A stretch of DNA of 64,000 nucleotides from Planctobacterium sp965279005. GTDB taxonomy: Bacteria > Pseudomonadota > Gammaproteobacteria > Enterobacterales > Alteromonadaceae. The position numbers and the translations under genes are program-made. Positions 8,703 through 16,420 of this stretch are shown here, piece by piece (position 1 is the stretch's first letter; each line of letters begins with the position of its first letter). The stretch spans positions 1-64,000 of the forward strand of contig CBDIHK010000029.1 of assembly GCA_965279005.1 (NCBI GenBank), given 5' to 3'. Under the pieces are notes generated by a model, which was not told the origin of the DNA, ran no database searches, and saw only the letters and a list, made by a program, of their open reading frames with translations.

Positions 8703-9342
8703 AGCTATCCAAGCCAACCCGGCCTCATGGCATGCCAGCAACAGCCCAATGGCATTAAGTGAGATTTTTTCAGCAGATACCAGCGTTGCTATTTGGCAAC
8801 GGCAACCAAAGCCGGTTATCAACCGTTATTTTGACCAGGTGTTTAACCAGTTGGGCATGGGTGTACGCCAAGTATTTAGTCTTTCTTCAGTGCGTGAGGA
8901 ACTGCTTAACTTGCTTCCCGACGGGGAAGGCAAACCTGAAGTAGTAGCAGACATCTACTTGCTCTGTGACATGCTTACTTGCCTGTTCAATTGCGACTCC
9001 GTTGGCTTGCGCTTAGTGCCGCTTGATAAAGCAATGTGCCCGAAATTGCACACCGACAATATTCCAGTACGCCTGGTCAACACCTACCTCGGGCCAGGCA
9101 GCCAGTGGTTGCCCAATGAATCCAGCCACATCCAAGCGCCTGCAAGCGCAAGAAGTAATATTAAAAAAACGGCTGCTGGTTTGTATTACAACCCAGATGA
9201 TATACAACAAATGCGTTCATTTGATGTGGGATTGTTAAAAGGTAGCGCCTGGGAAGGCCACGAAAACATGGCGGCATTGCATCGCTCCTGCCAAGTACCA
9301 CAAGGTGAAAAAAGGGTGCTGCTAACGCTAGATCCTATGTAA
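8695..9342 (+). CDS. DUF1826 protein co-transcribed with zigA
   Basis: 215 residues, no signal peptide, so probably cytoplasmic. I recognise it as DUF1826 from its N-terminal portion, its habitual position after zigA, and features such as 'LLCDMLTCLFNCDSVGLRLVPLDKAMCPKLHTDNIPVRLVNTYLGPG'. This core has Cys, His and Asp residues (CPKLH.D) that could bind metal, reminiscent of a 2-oxoglutarate/Fe oxygenase HxD, though this is speculative. The start codon overlaps the end of zigA by 8 bp, so translation is coupled and Zur control is shared. The molecular function is not established. Confidence 0.8.
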   Translation: MAEAIQANPASWHASNSPMALSEIFSADTSVAIWQRQPKPVINRYFDQVFNQLGMGVRQVFSLSSVREELLNLLPDGEGKPEVVADIYLLCDMLTCLFNCDSVGLRLVPLDKAMCPKLHTDNIPVRLVNTYLGPGSQWLPNESSHIQAPASARSNIKKTAAGLYYNPDDIQQMRSFDVGLLKGSAWEGHENMAALHRSCQVPQGEKRVLLTLDPM

Positions 9343-9679
9343 TGCCTATTATGTTAAGAATTTTCATTATTTACTAGAACGTAAAGCAATGTTGTGCAGT
9401 AGGAAATACAATTAAATGGTAATTTTTATTCATTTTTTTATAGTATAAAATAAAAAAAGATAATAAGCTTAACCAAACTCACGCTAAAAATCTAAACCAT
9501 GCAAAAAATAAGGCTTTGCGTGATAATATAACATCTATAAAAGGTGTTATTTATTCGTGATGTTATAACGAATTTATTCCATTTAACGAGTGTTAAATAA
9601 GAATATATTCGAATTAGTTTTTTCACAAAAAATATCCTTTTTAATATAGTAATGCCGCTTAATTAATAAAGGGAATAAT
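9343..9679. promoter_or_regulatory. AT-rich intergenic region with two Zur-like half sites
   Basis: 337 bases, very AT-rich, with no gene. It holds an inverted pair TATAACATC (9527-9535) and GATGTTATA (9559-9567), separated by 23 bp. Each arm matches the Zur half-site (TATAACATTTC) except at the outer bases. A further GGTGTTAT lies between them. They sit about 110-150 bp upstream of the His-rich gene. The reading as Zur operators is tentative; a hairpin is the alternative. A good ribosome site (AAAGGGA, 9669-9675) precedes the next ATG. Confidence 0.45.
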
Positions 9680-10021
9680 ATGAAAAAACTAATTTTCCTG
9701 GCAGTGTTTGCCGTTTGTGGTTCTGCATTTGCCGACGGCCACAAAACCCATGACGACCATGATCATAAACACAGCTTAGATTGTGGCCATGCCGCAGAAT
9801 GGCACGGTGACCACTTTGACTACAACCACGATGGCCATGACCACCACCAACATGCCGGCCACGTACATGAGGCAGAAATCAAGGTACACAGAGACCATGA
9901 ACATGGGCATGGTTTAAATTGCGGCCATGAAACCCGCGTTAATAAGGGTATTGTGGAATACAAACACGATGGCCACTGGCACCATCAGCATGGCAACCAT
10001 ATGCATGAGTCCCACGGCTAG
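9680..10021 (+). CDS. Secreted histidine-rich metal-binding repeat protein
   Basis: 113 residues. Residues 1-18 form a signal peptide ending SAFA. The roughly 95-residue mature part contains 28 His plus many Asp/Glu. It consists of two diverged copies of a unit reading (S/G)L(D/N)CGH ... Y(N/K)HDGH(D/W)HHQH..H.HE, each with one Cys. Such His/Asp-rich periplasmic proteins buffer or scavenge zinc (or copper/nickel). The position after the Zur-regulated zigA operon and the Zur-like half sites upstream favour zinc. No known family name is recognised. It could equally be a metal-sequestration protein unrelated to Zur. Confidence 0.85.
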   Translation: MKKLIFLAVFAVCGSAFADGHKTHDDHDHKHSLDCGHAAEWHGDHFDYNHDGHDHHQHAGHVHEAEIKVHRDHEHGHGLNCGHETRVNKGIVEYKHDGHWHHQHGNHMHESHG

Positions 10022-10042
10022 GGTAACAGCCATAAACTTTAG

Positions 10043-10078
10043 CTAGGCAGCAGACCAATAACTACAATAGCTGCCTAG
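10043..10078. terminator. Possible bidirectional hairpin between convergent genes
   Basis: An exact 9-bp inverted repeat CTAGGCAGC / GCTGCCTAG with an 18-nt loop lies between the convergent His-rich gene and the solute-binding protein gene. There is no U-run on either side, so it is a weak candidate for an intrinsic terminator. Confidence 0.35.
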
Positions 10079-10102
10079 TCGTCCTATAACGCCTATTGTG
10101 CA

Positions 10103-10876
10103 TTAATCTTTAGGCTCTCGGTATTTGCCAGTAATAAAGTCTTCCTGTAATTTTTCCAATAAGCCGCGCTCCTCAGCCAGCTCAAGACCTCGGTTAAACA
10201 ACTGCAATAACCGCTGTGCGTCTGGATGTGCCTTTGAAAACATTAAATGGCCTTTTTGGGAAAACAGTTCCTTATCGACTGTGGTGATTGTTTGCACCAG
10301 CTCTGGACTAAAATTGTGGTTCAATGCGTACCAACCGCTAATTTCATCTGCTACGAATACATCGATCCTGCCCATTAGCAACATCTTAAAGTTTTGCATA
10401 TCGGTGTTCACCACGGATACCACAGCCGGGTTTTGCCCAGCATAGCGCCACAGCTCCTCTGTATAGGTGTATCCCCTGGTTAATCCAAGTCGTAGGCGTT
10501 TGCGTTTAATATCGGCTAGGCCTTGCACATCAAAGTGGCTCTTACGCTTAAAAAAAACCACCCTATCGTAGGTGATGGCATTACTAGGATAAAAGTAAGG
10601 CAAGTGTTTCTGGTCTTGGTACCAATAGCTCGTTGCAACAAATGCGCCTTCTTTGGCTTCTTTGTAGGCGCGCGACCAAGGCAAAAATACAAACTCTGTA
10701 TATATATCCACTTGCTCAAACGCGACACTTATAACATGGCTTAAATAGCCTTGGTACGGTGCTGCACTAGATGCCATCGGAGGTGTATGCCCGGTGCTAA
10801 TCTGGACAGTTTCTGCACGGACACCAATGGTTGCATATAAAAATAGGAGAATGCTTAACAGTATTTTACGGATCAT
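10103..10876 (-). CDS. Orphan periplasmic solute-binding protein (SBP_bac_3-like)
   Basis: 257 residues from the ATG at 10876 (an in-frame TTG lies two codons upstream). A signal peptide of about 22 residues (cleaved after GVRA) precedes a bilobal binding-protein fold: 'ISTGHTPPM', 'TEFVFLPWSRAYKEAKEG' and 'MLLMGRIDVFVADEISGWYALNH'. This resembles the amino-acid-binding family often annotated 'transporter substrate-binding domain protein'. No ABC permease or ATPase is nearby. It may feed a distant transporter or act as a periplasmic sensor. Three further orphan proteins of this type occur in the window. Confidence 0.75.
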   Translation of the reverse strand: MIRKILLSILLFLYATIGVRAETVQISTGHTPPMASSAAPYQGYLSHVISVAFEQVDIYTEFVFLPWSRAYKEAKEGAFVATSYWYQDQKHLPYFYPSNAITYDRVVFFKRKSHFDVQGLADIKRKRLRLGLTRGYTYTEELWRYAGQNPAVVSVVNTDMQNFKMLLMGRIDVFVADEISGWYALNHNFSPELVQTITTVDKELFSQKGHLMFSKAHPDAQRLLQLFNRGLELAEERGLLEKLQEDFITGKYREPKD

Positions 10877-11025
10877 GAGCAATAGTTAACTCACTAGCGT
10901 TGCTTTCTTTAAATAATCGCTGTTTTTCGGGAGCAGCATAATTCGAATATACGGACGCGATGGCTAGCATTTGATCAGTGTAGCAGGGATTATTAGGTGG
11001 CAATTATAAAAACTACCCATTAAGG

Positions 11026-11985
11026 CTACTTTTGGGGAGCTAATACCTGGACGCTAATGGTTCCCATGGCAATGCCCCCTTTGGCGTTAATTGCGCTGTA
11101 TGGGATATCAAAATTACCGTGAAACTTGGGATGTACCAGAAGTTGTAGGCCACCATCGGGCAACAGGTTGTATCTATACAATTGTTTGCTTTGCTTTTTA
11201 GGGTAAATAGCAAGTAACTCCAAACTATTGGAGCTGCCACGCCCCGAAGCATCAATTACTTTCGAATCGGCACTTTTAGCCACCCCATCATTATTTAATG
11301 GATAAACAATATTAGATACTCCCGCATAGACGCTGATAGCATCGCGCCTGGTAACCGGCGCTCGGTATTCGCTGCCTGTGTAACCCAAACTAATGTCCAC
11401 CAATAACGGATGGCTAACACTGTAACCACTAACAACTTCTAGCTTGAGGCAGCGACTGCCAGGTACGATCCCAGATACCCAAGTATTGTTGATATTGCTA
11501 TCGCAATCCTGGGTTGCATCTTCAAGCGAATATAGGTTGATTAACTTTCCATCGGCAATACTTTTGCTGCTATCAAACTCCAAATTGGCGGGCAGCGGCT
11601 TTGGTAGGGGTAATACAAAGTTTTGGTAGGCCTTACCACGGTTGGAAACCAACTGGATATTTAACTCAAACTTGCCGTTGTCGATATAGTTTAGGTTGGC
11701 ACACTGTGCACGGCTCGCCTGCCCAATCGAATCAAAGTGGCTTTGGCACCAGTTCGCGAAAGACTGTTTAAAATTGACAGTATCTATGCACTGCTTGCCG
11801 AGATAGCTTAATACCAACTGGTTGCTGTGCACTAATTGCCGTTTGGAGCCAGTTGCCGCTTCGGTGGAACCACAAACTTCCTGGTGAAACGGGCTGCTGC
11901 TACCTGGAGACAATTGCTGCATCATCCAAGCATTGGCAGAGGATGCCAACATTGATAGCGACAATAAAAATACCCAGCGCCCCAT
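11026..11985 (-). CDS. Secreted protein of unknown function
   Basis: 319 residues from the ATG at 11985, chosen because a clean signal peptide follows it (MGRWVFLLSLSMLASSANA). The frame stays open upstream to 12096 without a ribosome site. The mature protein is rich in beta-type sequence and contains seven or so cysteines ('EVCGST', 'KQCIDT', 'NWCQSHF', 'RAQCANL', 'QDCDSN', 'SRCLKL'), suggesting periplasmic disulfides. The C-terminal half ends 'GTISVQVLAPQK'. I recognise no family. It lies just downstream of the SPOR lipoprotein gene, and co-transcription is possible. Confidence 0.6.
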   Translation of the reverse strand: MGRWVFLLSLSMLASSANAWMMQQLSPGSSSPFHQEVCGSTEAATGSKRQLVHSNQLVLSYLGKQCIDTVNFKQSFANWCQSHFDSIGQASRAQCANLNYIDNGKFELNIQLVSNRGKAYQNFVLPLPKPLPANLEFDSSKSIADGKLINLYSLEDATQDCDSNINNTWVSGIVPGSRCLKLEVVSGYSVSHPLLVDISLGYTGSEYRAPVTRRDAISVYAGVSNIVYPLNNDGVAKSADSKVIDASGRGSSNSLELLAIYPKKQSKQLYRYNLLPDGGLQLLVHPKFHGNFDIPYSAINAKGGIAMGTISVQVLAPQK

Positions 11986-12102
11986 TCCCAAACTGTCCAC
12001 CCTAAGCTTTGTTAAAACAGGTGGATTATAACAGACTAAAAAATTACGCCTAGTTAGAATACCTAGTTTGGCAACAATAATTTTGTAATAAACCAATTAT
12101 CG

Positions 12103-12747
12103 CTATTGTGTATTAACCCTTGCAACTAGCCCTGGCTCACAGGGCGGCGGTGTTAAATCTGCTGCGCAGAGCTCTATTGCCCAAGGCCCCTGCCGCTCAC
12201 CCTGCCTGATGCTGGGTAACAAAGAGACCTTTTCCCTGGTGTCAAACGGCCCCGCTATTACCCGGAATATTTGGCCAACGGCGGTATTGTGGATAACTAC
12301 CTCGGCATTGTAGTCGCTATAGTGGGCTTGCCGTTCTAACGCAAACCGGTAATTACCGAAACTGCCTACTACAGCAAAAACTTGCCTGCCAGTGTCAGAC
12401 CCCAATAGGTCAAGGGTTGCTATCTCCACCTCTTCAGCCCCGGTTAACGGTGCACTGTCAATCAACTGCGCATCACCTGCCCCTACCTGCTGTTCACTTT
12501 GTGCCAGCAAAACTGCACCGGGTGCAGCATCAATTGCCATTCCTGGTTCTTCGCACACTGCCCTATCTTGAACTATGCGGTGCAGGGCACAGTCTTTTGC
12601 CAGAAGGGTTGAAACGGCATTGTCCGTCAAAGATTTGCCGGTGATGAGATAGCTAGCACCGCTCATTGCCACTAGCTCCAAGGTGGCGCAACCGCCAATA
12701 TTTGACAATACAGCCATACAAATCAAAAGCTTAAGTGGCTTTTTCAT
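12103..12747 (-). CDS. SPOR-domain lipoprotein
   Basis: 214 residues from the ATG at 12747 (ribosome site GGGAG). The signal peptide ends in a lipobox (SNIGGC), so the mature protein should be lipid-anchored. A middle region of low complexity follows. A C-terminal SPOR-like repeat then covers about residues 120-200: 'VFAVVGSFGNYRFALERQAHYSDYNAEVVIHNT' and 'FRVIAGPFDTREKV'. SPOR domains bind denuded peptidoglycan and often localise to division sites. The target here is unknown. A small intergenic gap to the next secreted protein suggests a shared transcript. Confidence 0.7.
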   Translation of the reverse strand: MKKPLKLLICMAVLSNIGGCATLELVAMSGASYLITGKSLTDNAVSTLLAKDCALHRIVQDRAVCEEPGMAIDAAPGAVLLAQSEQQVGAGDAQLIDSAPLTGAEEVEIATLDLLGSDTGRQVFAVVGSFGNYRFALERQAHYSDYNAEVVIHNTAVGQIFRVIAGPFDTREKVSLLPSIRQGERQGPWAIELCAADLTPPPCEPGLVARVNTQ

Positions 12748-12818
12748 AGATACTCCCATTGCGTTGCCAGTTTGGCACAATGTGTAAACCAAGGCATTTA
12801 GGCTTAGGCCAGCAATAA

Positions 12819-12832
12819 TTGCGCCAGATCAA
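12819..12832 (+). promoter_or_regulatory. Weak FNR/ANR-type box upstream of the uspA-like gene
   Basis: TTGCGCCAGATCAA matches the FNR/ANR consensus TTGAT-N4-ATCAA at 8 of 10 specified positions. It lies about 68 bp before the usp start. UspA/DUF6868 genes are often oxygen-regulated, which is why I list it, but two mismatches in one half-site keep the confidence low. Confidence 0.35.
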
Positions 12833-12900
12833 TGAGGTGGAAAACTACCCATTGTCTAATAAACTTATAGAACCCCCTCTACAAACCAGGAGTAATGGTT

Positions 12901-13326
12901 ATGCAAGAAGATTATCAACGTTTATTGGTCGCATTGGATATCTACTCCACATGGCGGCCTGTACTTGAGCGCGCATTAAAAATTGCAAAGCGCCCATCCG
13001 ACTGTTACGTCATGTATGTCACCCGCCCTTTGGTCTATTTCGAACCCTACGGGATGGCACTGACGGAAGACGTGACTGGCGAAGTGCAGCAGGCCGCAAA
13101 AAAGAAAATGCTCGAGATCGCTGAGGAGTACGAAATTCCAGAATCCCAAATTGAAGTGCCCGTCGGTTCACCGGCAGAATCTATCCACGACTTTGCCAAT
13201 GAGATTAAAGCCGACTTAATTGTTTTGGGCACCCATGGCCAAAGTGGCGTCAGCCTAATTTTGGGCTCAACGGCAAATGCAGTATTGCATGGGGTAAAGC
13301 GGGACGTACTGGCAGTAAGGGTTTAA
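12901..13326 (+). CDS. Universal stress protein (UspA family)
   Basis: 141 residues. The N-terminal 'YQRLLVALDIYSTWRPVLERALKIA' and the C-terminal ATP-type loop 'LIVLGTHGQSGVSLILGSTANAVLHGVKRDVLAVRV' (GxxG-9x-GS(T)xxxx) are the UspA signature, so ATP binding is expected. The start at 12901 is preferred over 12895 because AGGAG (12888-12892) then lies 8 bp upstream. It is followed after 4 bp by the DUF6868 gene, so the two form an operon. A possible FNR box precedes it. Confidence 0.92.
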   Translation: MQEDYQRLLVALDIYSTWRPVLERALKIAKRPSDCYVMYVTRPLVYFEPYGMALTEDVTGEVQQAAKKKMLEIAEEYEIPESQIEVPVGSPAESIHDFANEIKADLIVLGTHGQSGVSLILGSTANAVLHGVKRDVLAVRV

Positions 13327-13330
13327 CGTT

Positions 13331-13579
13331 ATGGATGCCGTGTTAGTAGCTGATTTGCTTGGGTGGAGTACAGTTATAAACTACATATTCTTGTTAGTTT
13401 GGATGCTGTTTTTCACCCTTACCCATAATTGGTTGTACCAAGTCCATTACAATTGGTTCCCGGTAACAGAGGCCGAATTTAATAAGATCCACTACGCTGG
13501 CATGACCATTTATAAAATCTTGCTGTTTGTATTCAACTTAGTCCCCTTCGTGGCATTGCGTTTCATTATGGGTTATTAG
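13331..13579 (+). CDS. Small two-helix membrane protein (DUF6868-like)
   Basis: 82 residues with two hydrophobic segments (about 14-34 and 58-80) joined by a polar loop 'NWLYQVHYNWFPVTEAEFNKIHYAGM'. The pattern 'LGWSTVINY ... W..F...HNW ... IHYAGM..YK' is what I associate with DUF6868, an inner-membrane family of unknown function. It starts 4 bp after the usp stop. A partner role with the universal stress protein or with the antiporter encoded convergently is possible but unproven. Confidence 0.75.
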   Translation: MDAVLVADLLGWSTVINYIFLLVWMLFFTLTHNWLYQVHYNWFPVTEAEFNKIHYAGMTIYKILLFVFNLVPFVALRFIMGY

Positions 13580-13593
13580 TTAGAACACACAAA

Positions 13594-14775
13594 TCAGGGT
13601 TCGTGCCGGTTCTTGGCCAGCGCAACGCGGGTTAGGAACGGGCCCAGTAACTCGAAGAATATGGTGGCGCCAATGACCACAGTGAGGAAGTATTGGCGGT
13701 ATTCAGGGAATTGGTTAGAGGCAATTAACGCCATACCAATCGGCACCCCAGCATGCGGTAGCATTGCCCAGCCCAACCACCAACGGGTTTTGGGTCGCAT
13801 ACCACTGATTATGCCGCCCAAACAAGCTCCCACAACTTTCCCCATCGTCCTGAAAATCACGTATAAAACCCCGGCAATACCCAAGCCGTAGAGCGCGGCC
13901 AAATCCAATGATGCGCCCGCCAAAATGAAAAACACCATCATAAAGGGCCATTCAACGTTCTCAATTTCATGGAATGGGTAATCGTGATGTTTGGCAAAGT
14001 TTACGATCATGGCGCCCAGCACCATTACCGCCAATAGAAAGCTGACATCAATCAAGATAGCCAGCCCGCCACACAAAAACACCAAACCCAAGGCCTCAAA
14101 TAATGTCGGTTGGCCGGGCTTTATCCGCCCTGTGACGTAACTTGCAGGTATCCCCAGCAAGACCCCCAACAACACGGCACCAAATACTTCCCAGGCGGCT
14201 CCTACTAGATGTCCATTTAACTCTGTGCCATTGATCAGGAAACCGACAAAGGCAATACCCACGCTAAACAGCAGCATTGCCCACACGTCATCTACTGCCA
14301 CTACCCGCAACAATAACTTGGCAAAGGGACTTTGGTTTTTGGTTTCCAGCACAGCATCAATAATGGGCGCTGGGGCGGTTGCTGCTGCGATGCAGCCCAA
14401 TAAAAAGATGACGGGTAGCGGCCAACCGGTGAATATCAAGCCTAATGTAACCAATACAGTGGTCACTACAGCCGCCATAGCTGAAACCCAAAACATACCC
14501 TTGCTATTGCTTATCAGCTCTTTCCATTGGAACTGGCCACCTAATAAAAAGCCAACAACCAGCAATGCCATATCGGACACTAGTGGGAACTGGTAGATCA
14601 CCGAGCTCGGTAAAATCCCCAACATCTGGTCACCGATAACAATGCCAAATATCAAAAGCAGGGAAATTCTCGGTAACCGGGTGCGCCGTCCTAGGGTATC
14701 TAGCGCTAGCCCGGCCAGCAATATGCCCCCCATCGCGAGCAACAATTCGGCTGATTCCGTCGCAACAACATGCAT
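13594..14775 (-). CDS. Cation:proton antiporter (CPA family)
   Basis: 393 residues, about 11-12 transmembrane segments. It belongs to the sodium/proton exchanger (Na_H_Exchanger) family: 'GGILLAGLALDTLGRRTRLPRISLLLIFGIVIG' at the N-terminus, then 'AAATAPAPIIDAVLETK' and 'AVDDVWAMLLFSVGIAF' with the TM-embedded Asp pair expected for ion exchange, and 'PFMMVFFILAGASLDL'. No TrkA-N/KefB-type regulatory domain follows. A ribosome site AAGGA precedes the ATG at 14775. It probably exchanges Na+ or K+ for H+ at the inner membrane; the ion is not predictable from sequence alone. It is convergent with the usp operon. Confidence 0.88.
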   Translation of the reverse strand: MHVVATESAELLLAMGGILLAGLALDTLGRRTRLPRISLLLIFGIVIGDQMLGILPSSVIYQFPLVSDMALLVVGFLLGGQFQWKELISNSKGMFWVSAMAAVVTTVLVTLGLIFTGWPLPVIFLLGCIAAATAPAPIIDAVLETKNQSPFAKLLLRVVAVDDVWAMLLFSVGIAFVGFLINGTELNGHLVGAAWEVFGAVLLGVLLGIPASYVTGRIKPGQPTLFEALGLVFLCGGLAILIDVSFLLAVMVLGAMIVNFAKHHDYPFHEIENVEWPFMMVFFILAGASLDLAALYGLGIAGVLYVIFRTMGKVVGACLGGIISGMRPKTRWWLGWAMLPHAGVPIGMALIASNQFPEYRQYFLTVVIGATIFFELLGPFLTRVALAKNRHEP

Positions 14776-14842
14776 TTTCGACTTGTCCTTTTACCCTTGG
14801 TAGTCTTGCTGGGAAACTAAACACCCAGAAATTTAAGCTCGG

Positions 14843-15337
14843 TTAATTAGATGAAGTATCTTGTGCTTCACGCAATTCATCTTCGCCGGGCAAATAGTAG
14901 TAATTGTAGTTAATGGGTCGATGTGGCACTAACTTGTAGTGGCCTTGCAAATAGCTCACCAAGTGCACCAACTCGGTTACCGTCATCACGTCGTTGTAGA
15001 CTTCCATAGTGGAAACCCCCTCTGGTGCCACACTCTGCCGTGGGTAACCACGGGCAATGCGGTGCGAAGGGTTGATAATGGACGTGACCAAATCGGCATA
15101 GGTCACTACCTTTGATGATTCACCGCCTAACTTCACTGGATTTTCCAACTGGGAAATAACGGTATCGTCAGTCATTCCTTGTAACGAATGGCAAGCCAAG
15201 CATTGGTATTTCACAAACACCTCTTGGCCAAGTTCGGCGTCCCCTTCAGGTAAGCTAAAGCCCCTGGGTGAGTCAACCGATGGTTGGCAGCCCACCATTA
15301 ACAACAGCACAACGAGCAGTGTTTTGAGTTTGAACAT
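14843..15337 (-). CDS. Monohaem cytochrome c lipoprotein
   Basis: 164 residues. The signal peptide ends in a lipobox (LLLMVGC), so it is probably anchored to a membrane on the periplasmic side. One haem site, 'YQCLACHSLQG' (CxxCH, about residues 46-50), sits in a class I cytochrome c fold. Candidate axial Met residues lie in 'GVSTMEVYNDVMTVTEL', followed by the typical C-terminal helix 'LVHLVSYLQGHYKL'. Electron-transfer partners are unknown. A perfect FNR/ANR box lies 86 bp upstream of its start, so oxygen control is plausible. It is divergent from ygjP. Confidence 0.85.
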   Translation of the reverse strand: MFKLKTLLVVLLLMVGCQPSVDSPRGFSLPEGDAELGQEVFVKYQCLACHSLQGMTDDTVISQLENPVKLGGESSKVVTYADLVTSIINPSHRIARGYPRQSVAPEGVSTMEVYNDVMTVTELVHLVSYLQGHYKLVPHRPINYNYYYLPGEDELREAQDTSSN

Positions 15338-15422
15338 AACCGCACCTATTTACATCGCGAATTACCCTGAGCCTAACGTTAGCTTAATCCCGGCCAATCA
15401 CCTAGCCAGATCCAAAACAAGC

Positions 15423-15436
15423 TTGATTGAGATCAA
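15423..15436. promoter_or_regulatory. Perfect FNR/ANR box between cytochrome c and ygjP
   Basis: TTGAT-TGAG-ATCAA matches the FNR/ANR consensus exactly and extends by one base pair on each side (CTTGAT...ATCAAG). It sits in the 144-bp divergent region, 86 bp from the cytochrome start and 46 bp from the ygjP start. Control of the cytochrome gene by oxygen is the likelier meaning. Confidence 0.7.
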
Positions 15437-15481
15437 GCCTTACGAAATAATTTAGGCTACTTCCAAAGCTCGTGGAAAAAG

Positions 15482-16225
15482 ATGCCCTTCCTGAAGTTTG
15501 GCCTAGGCTCCCGAAACCCAAAGCGCAAGCATGTTGTTCGCTGGTTAGAGTTCGACGGCCATCAAATAAAAGTCACTGCTAAGGCAATGAAATCGGTGCG
15601 GCTAAAAGTTGATCTAAGCAGCCAAACTATCAGCGTTAGCTGTCCGTTTGAGTTTTCAGACGCCGCAATACTCAATTTCTTGAAACAAAAGCGAGGCTGG
15701 TTGGAAAAGCAGTTGACCAAGCCGTCCCCAATATCCGAAAAACTGCTGTACCAACCGGGTGAGCCGGTACCATTATGGGGCAGGCCGCATGAGCTGCGGA
15801 TAGAAACTGGGAAAAAACCCAGTATAGAATTGGGAAATGATCATCTTGTGTTAACAGAAAGATGCGGCAGCCCATTGCAGTCTAGGGAAAAAGCAGTTTA
15901 CAGCTTCTACCGCCAAGAGCTAATACTTGCCAGCAGGCAACTACTCGAGGACTGGCAACCCAAGCTTGGCGTCACAACCCAGTTCCTAGGCATTAAAAAC
16001 ATGAAAACCAAATGGGGAAGCTGCAATGTTCAGCGGGCCCGAGTCTGGCTTAACTTAGCACTGGCAAAGTACCCCCCTGAATGCCTGGAAATGGTCTTAG
16101 TACATGAACTAGTACATTTATTGGAGCCGAACCACAGCCCACGTTTTTACCAGTTAATGGATACTTATCTGCCAGATTGGCGCAAAGCAGACCAATTGCT
16201 GCAACAGCCACCATCCACGCCTTGA
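15482..16225 (+). CDS. ygjP: YgjP-family metallopeptidase-like protein
   Basis: 247 residues, slightly longer than usual. The DUF45/SprT-like zinc site is visible: 'MKTKWGSCN' followed by 'LEMVLVHELVHLLEPNHSPRFYQLMDTYLPDWRK' with HExxH (HELVH) and a downstream His. The N-terminal 'IKVTAKAMKSVRLKVDLSSQTISVSCPF' is the family's beta-rich part. YgjP proteins are annotated as M48-type metallopeptidases or, for E. coli, as UTP pyrophosphatase; substrate unknown here. No signal peptide, so cytoplasmic. A GGAAAAAG ribosome site is close to the ATG. Confidence 0.9.
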   Translation: MPFLKFGLGSRNPKRKHVVRWLEFDGHQIKVTAKAMKSVRLKVDLSSQTISVSCPFEFSDAAILNFLKQKRGWLEKQLTKPSPISEKLLYQPGEPVPLWGRPHELRIETGKKPSIELGNDHLVLTERCGSPLQSREKAVYSFYRQELILASRQLLEDWQPKLGVTTQFLGIKNMKTKWGSCNVQRARVWLNLALAKYPPECLEMVLVHELVHLLEPNHSPRFYQLMDTYLPDWRKADQLLQQPPSTP

Positions 16226-16420
16226 ATCTACGATTTCCCAAATAACCCTAGGATAATTCGGGTTAATTTACGGTACTGTGAAACAGCTCACAACTTCCCC
16301 AATTGTTGACCCTAAAGCCCACCAGTAACCTACCGACACTGTTCAAAGCACAAACTATTCGCTTGGCGTAAACCCAGGCGAGACAATTTTAAAAGAACAA
16401 ACTATTGGTTGGAGAACACC

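Noticed and set aside
14225..14596. A 124-codon open frame antisense to the antiporter gene
   Set aside because: It mirrors the codons of a clear membrane protein and has no start context.
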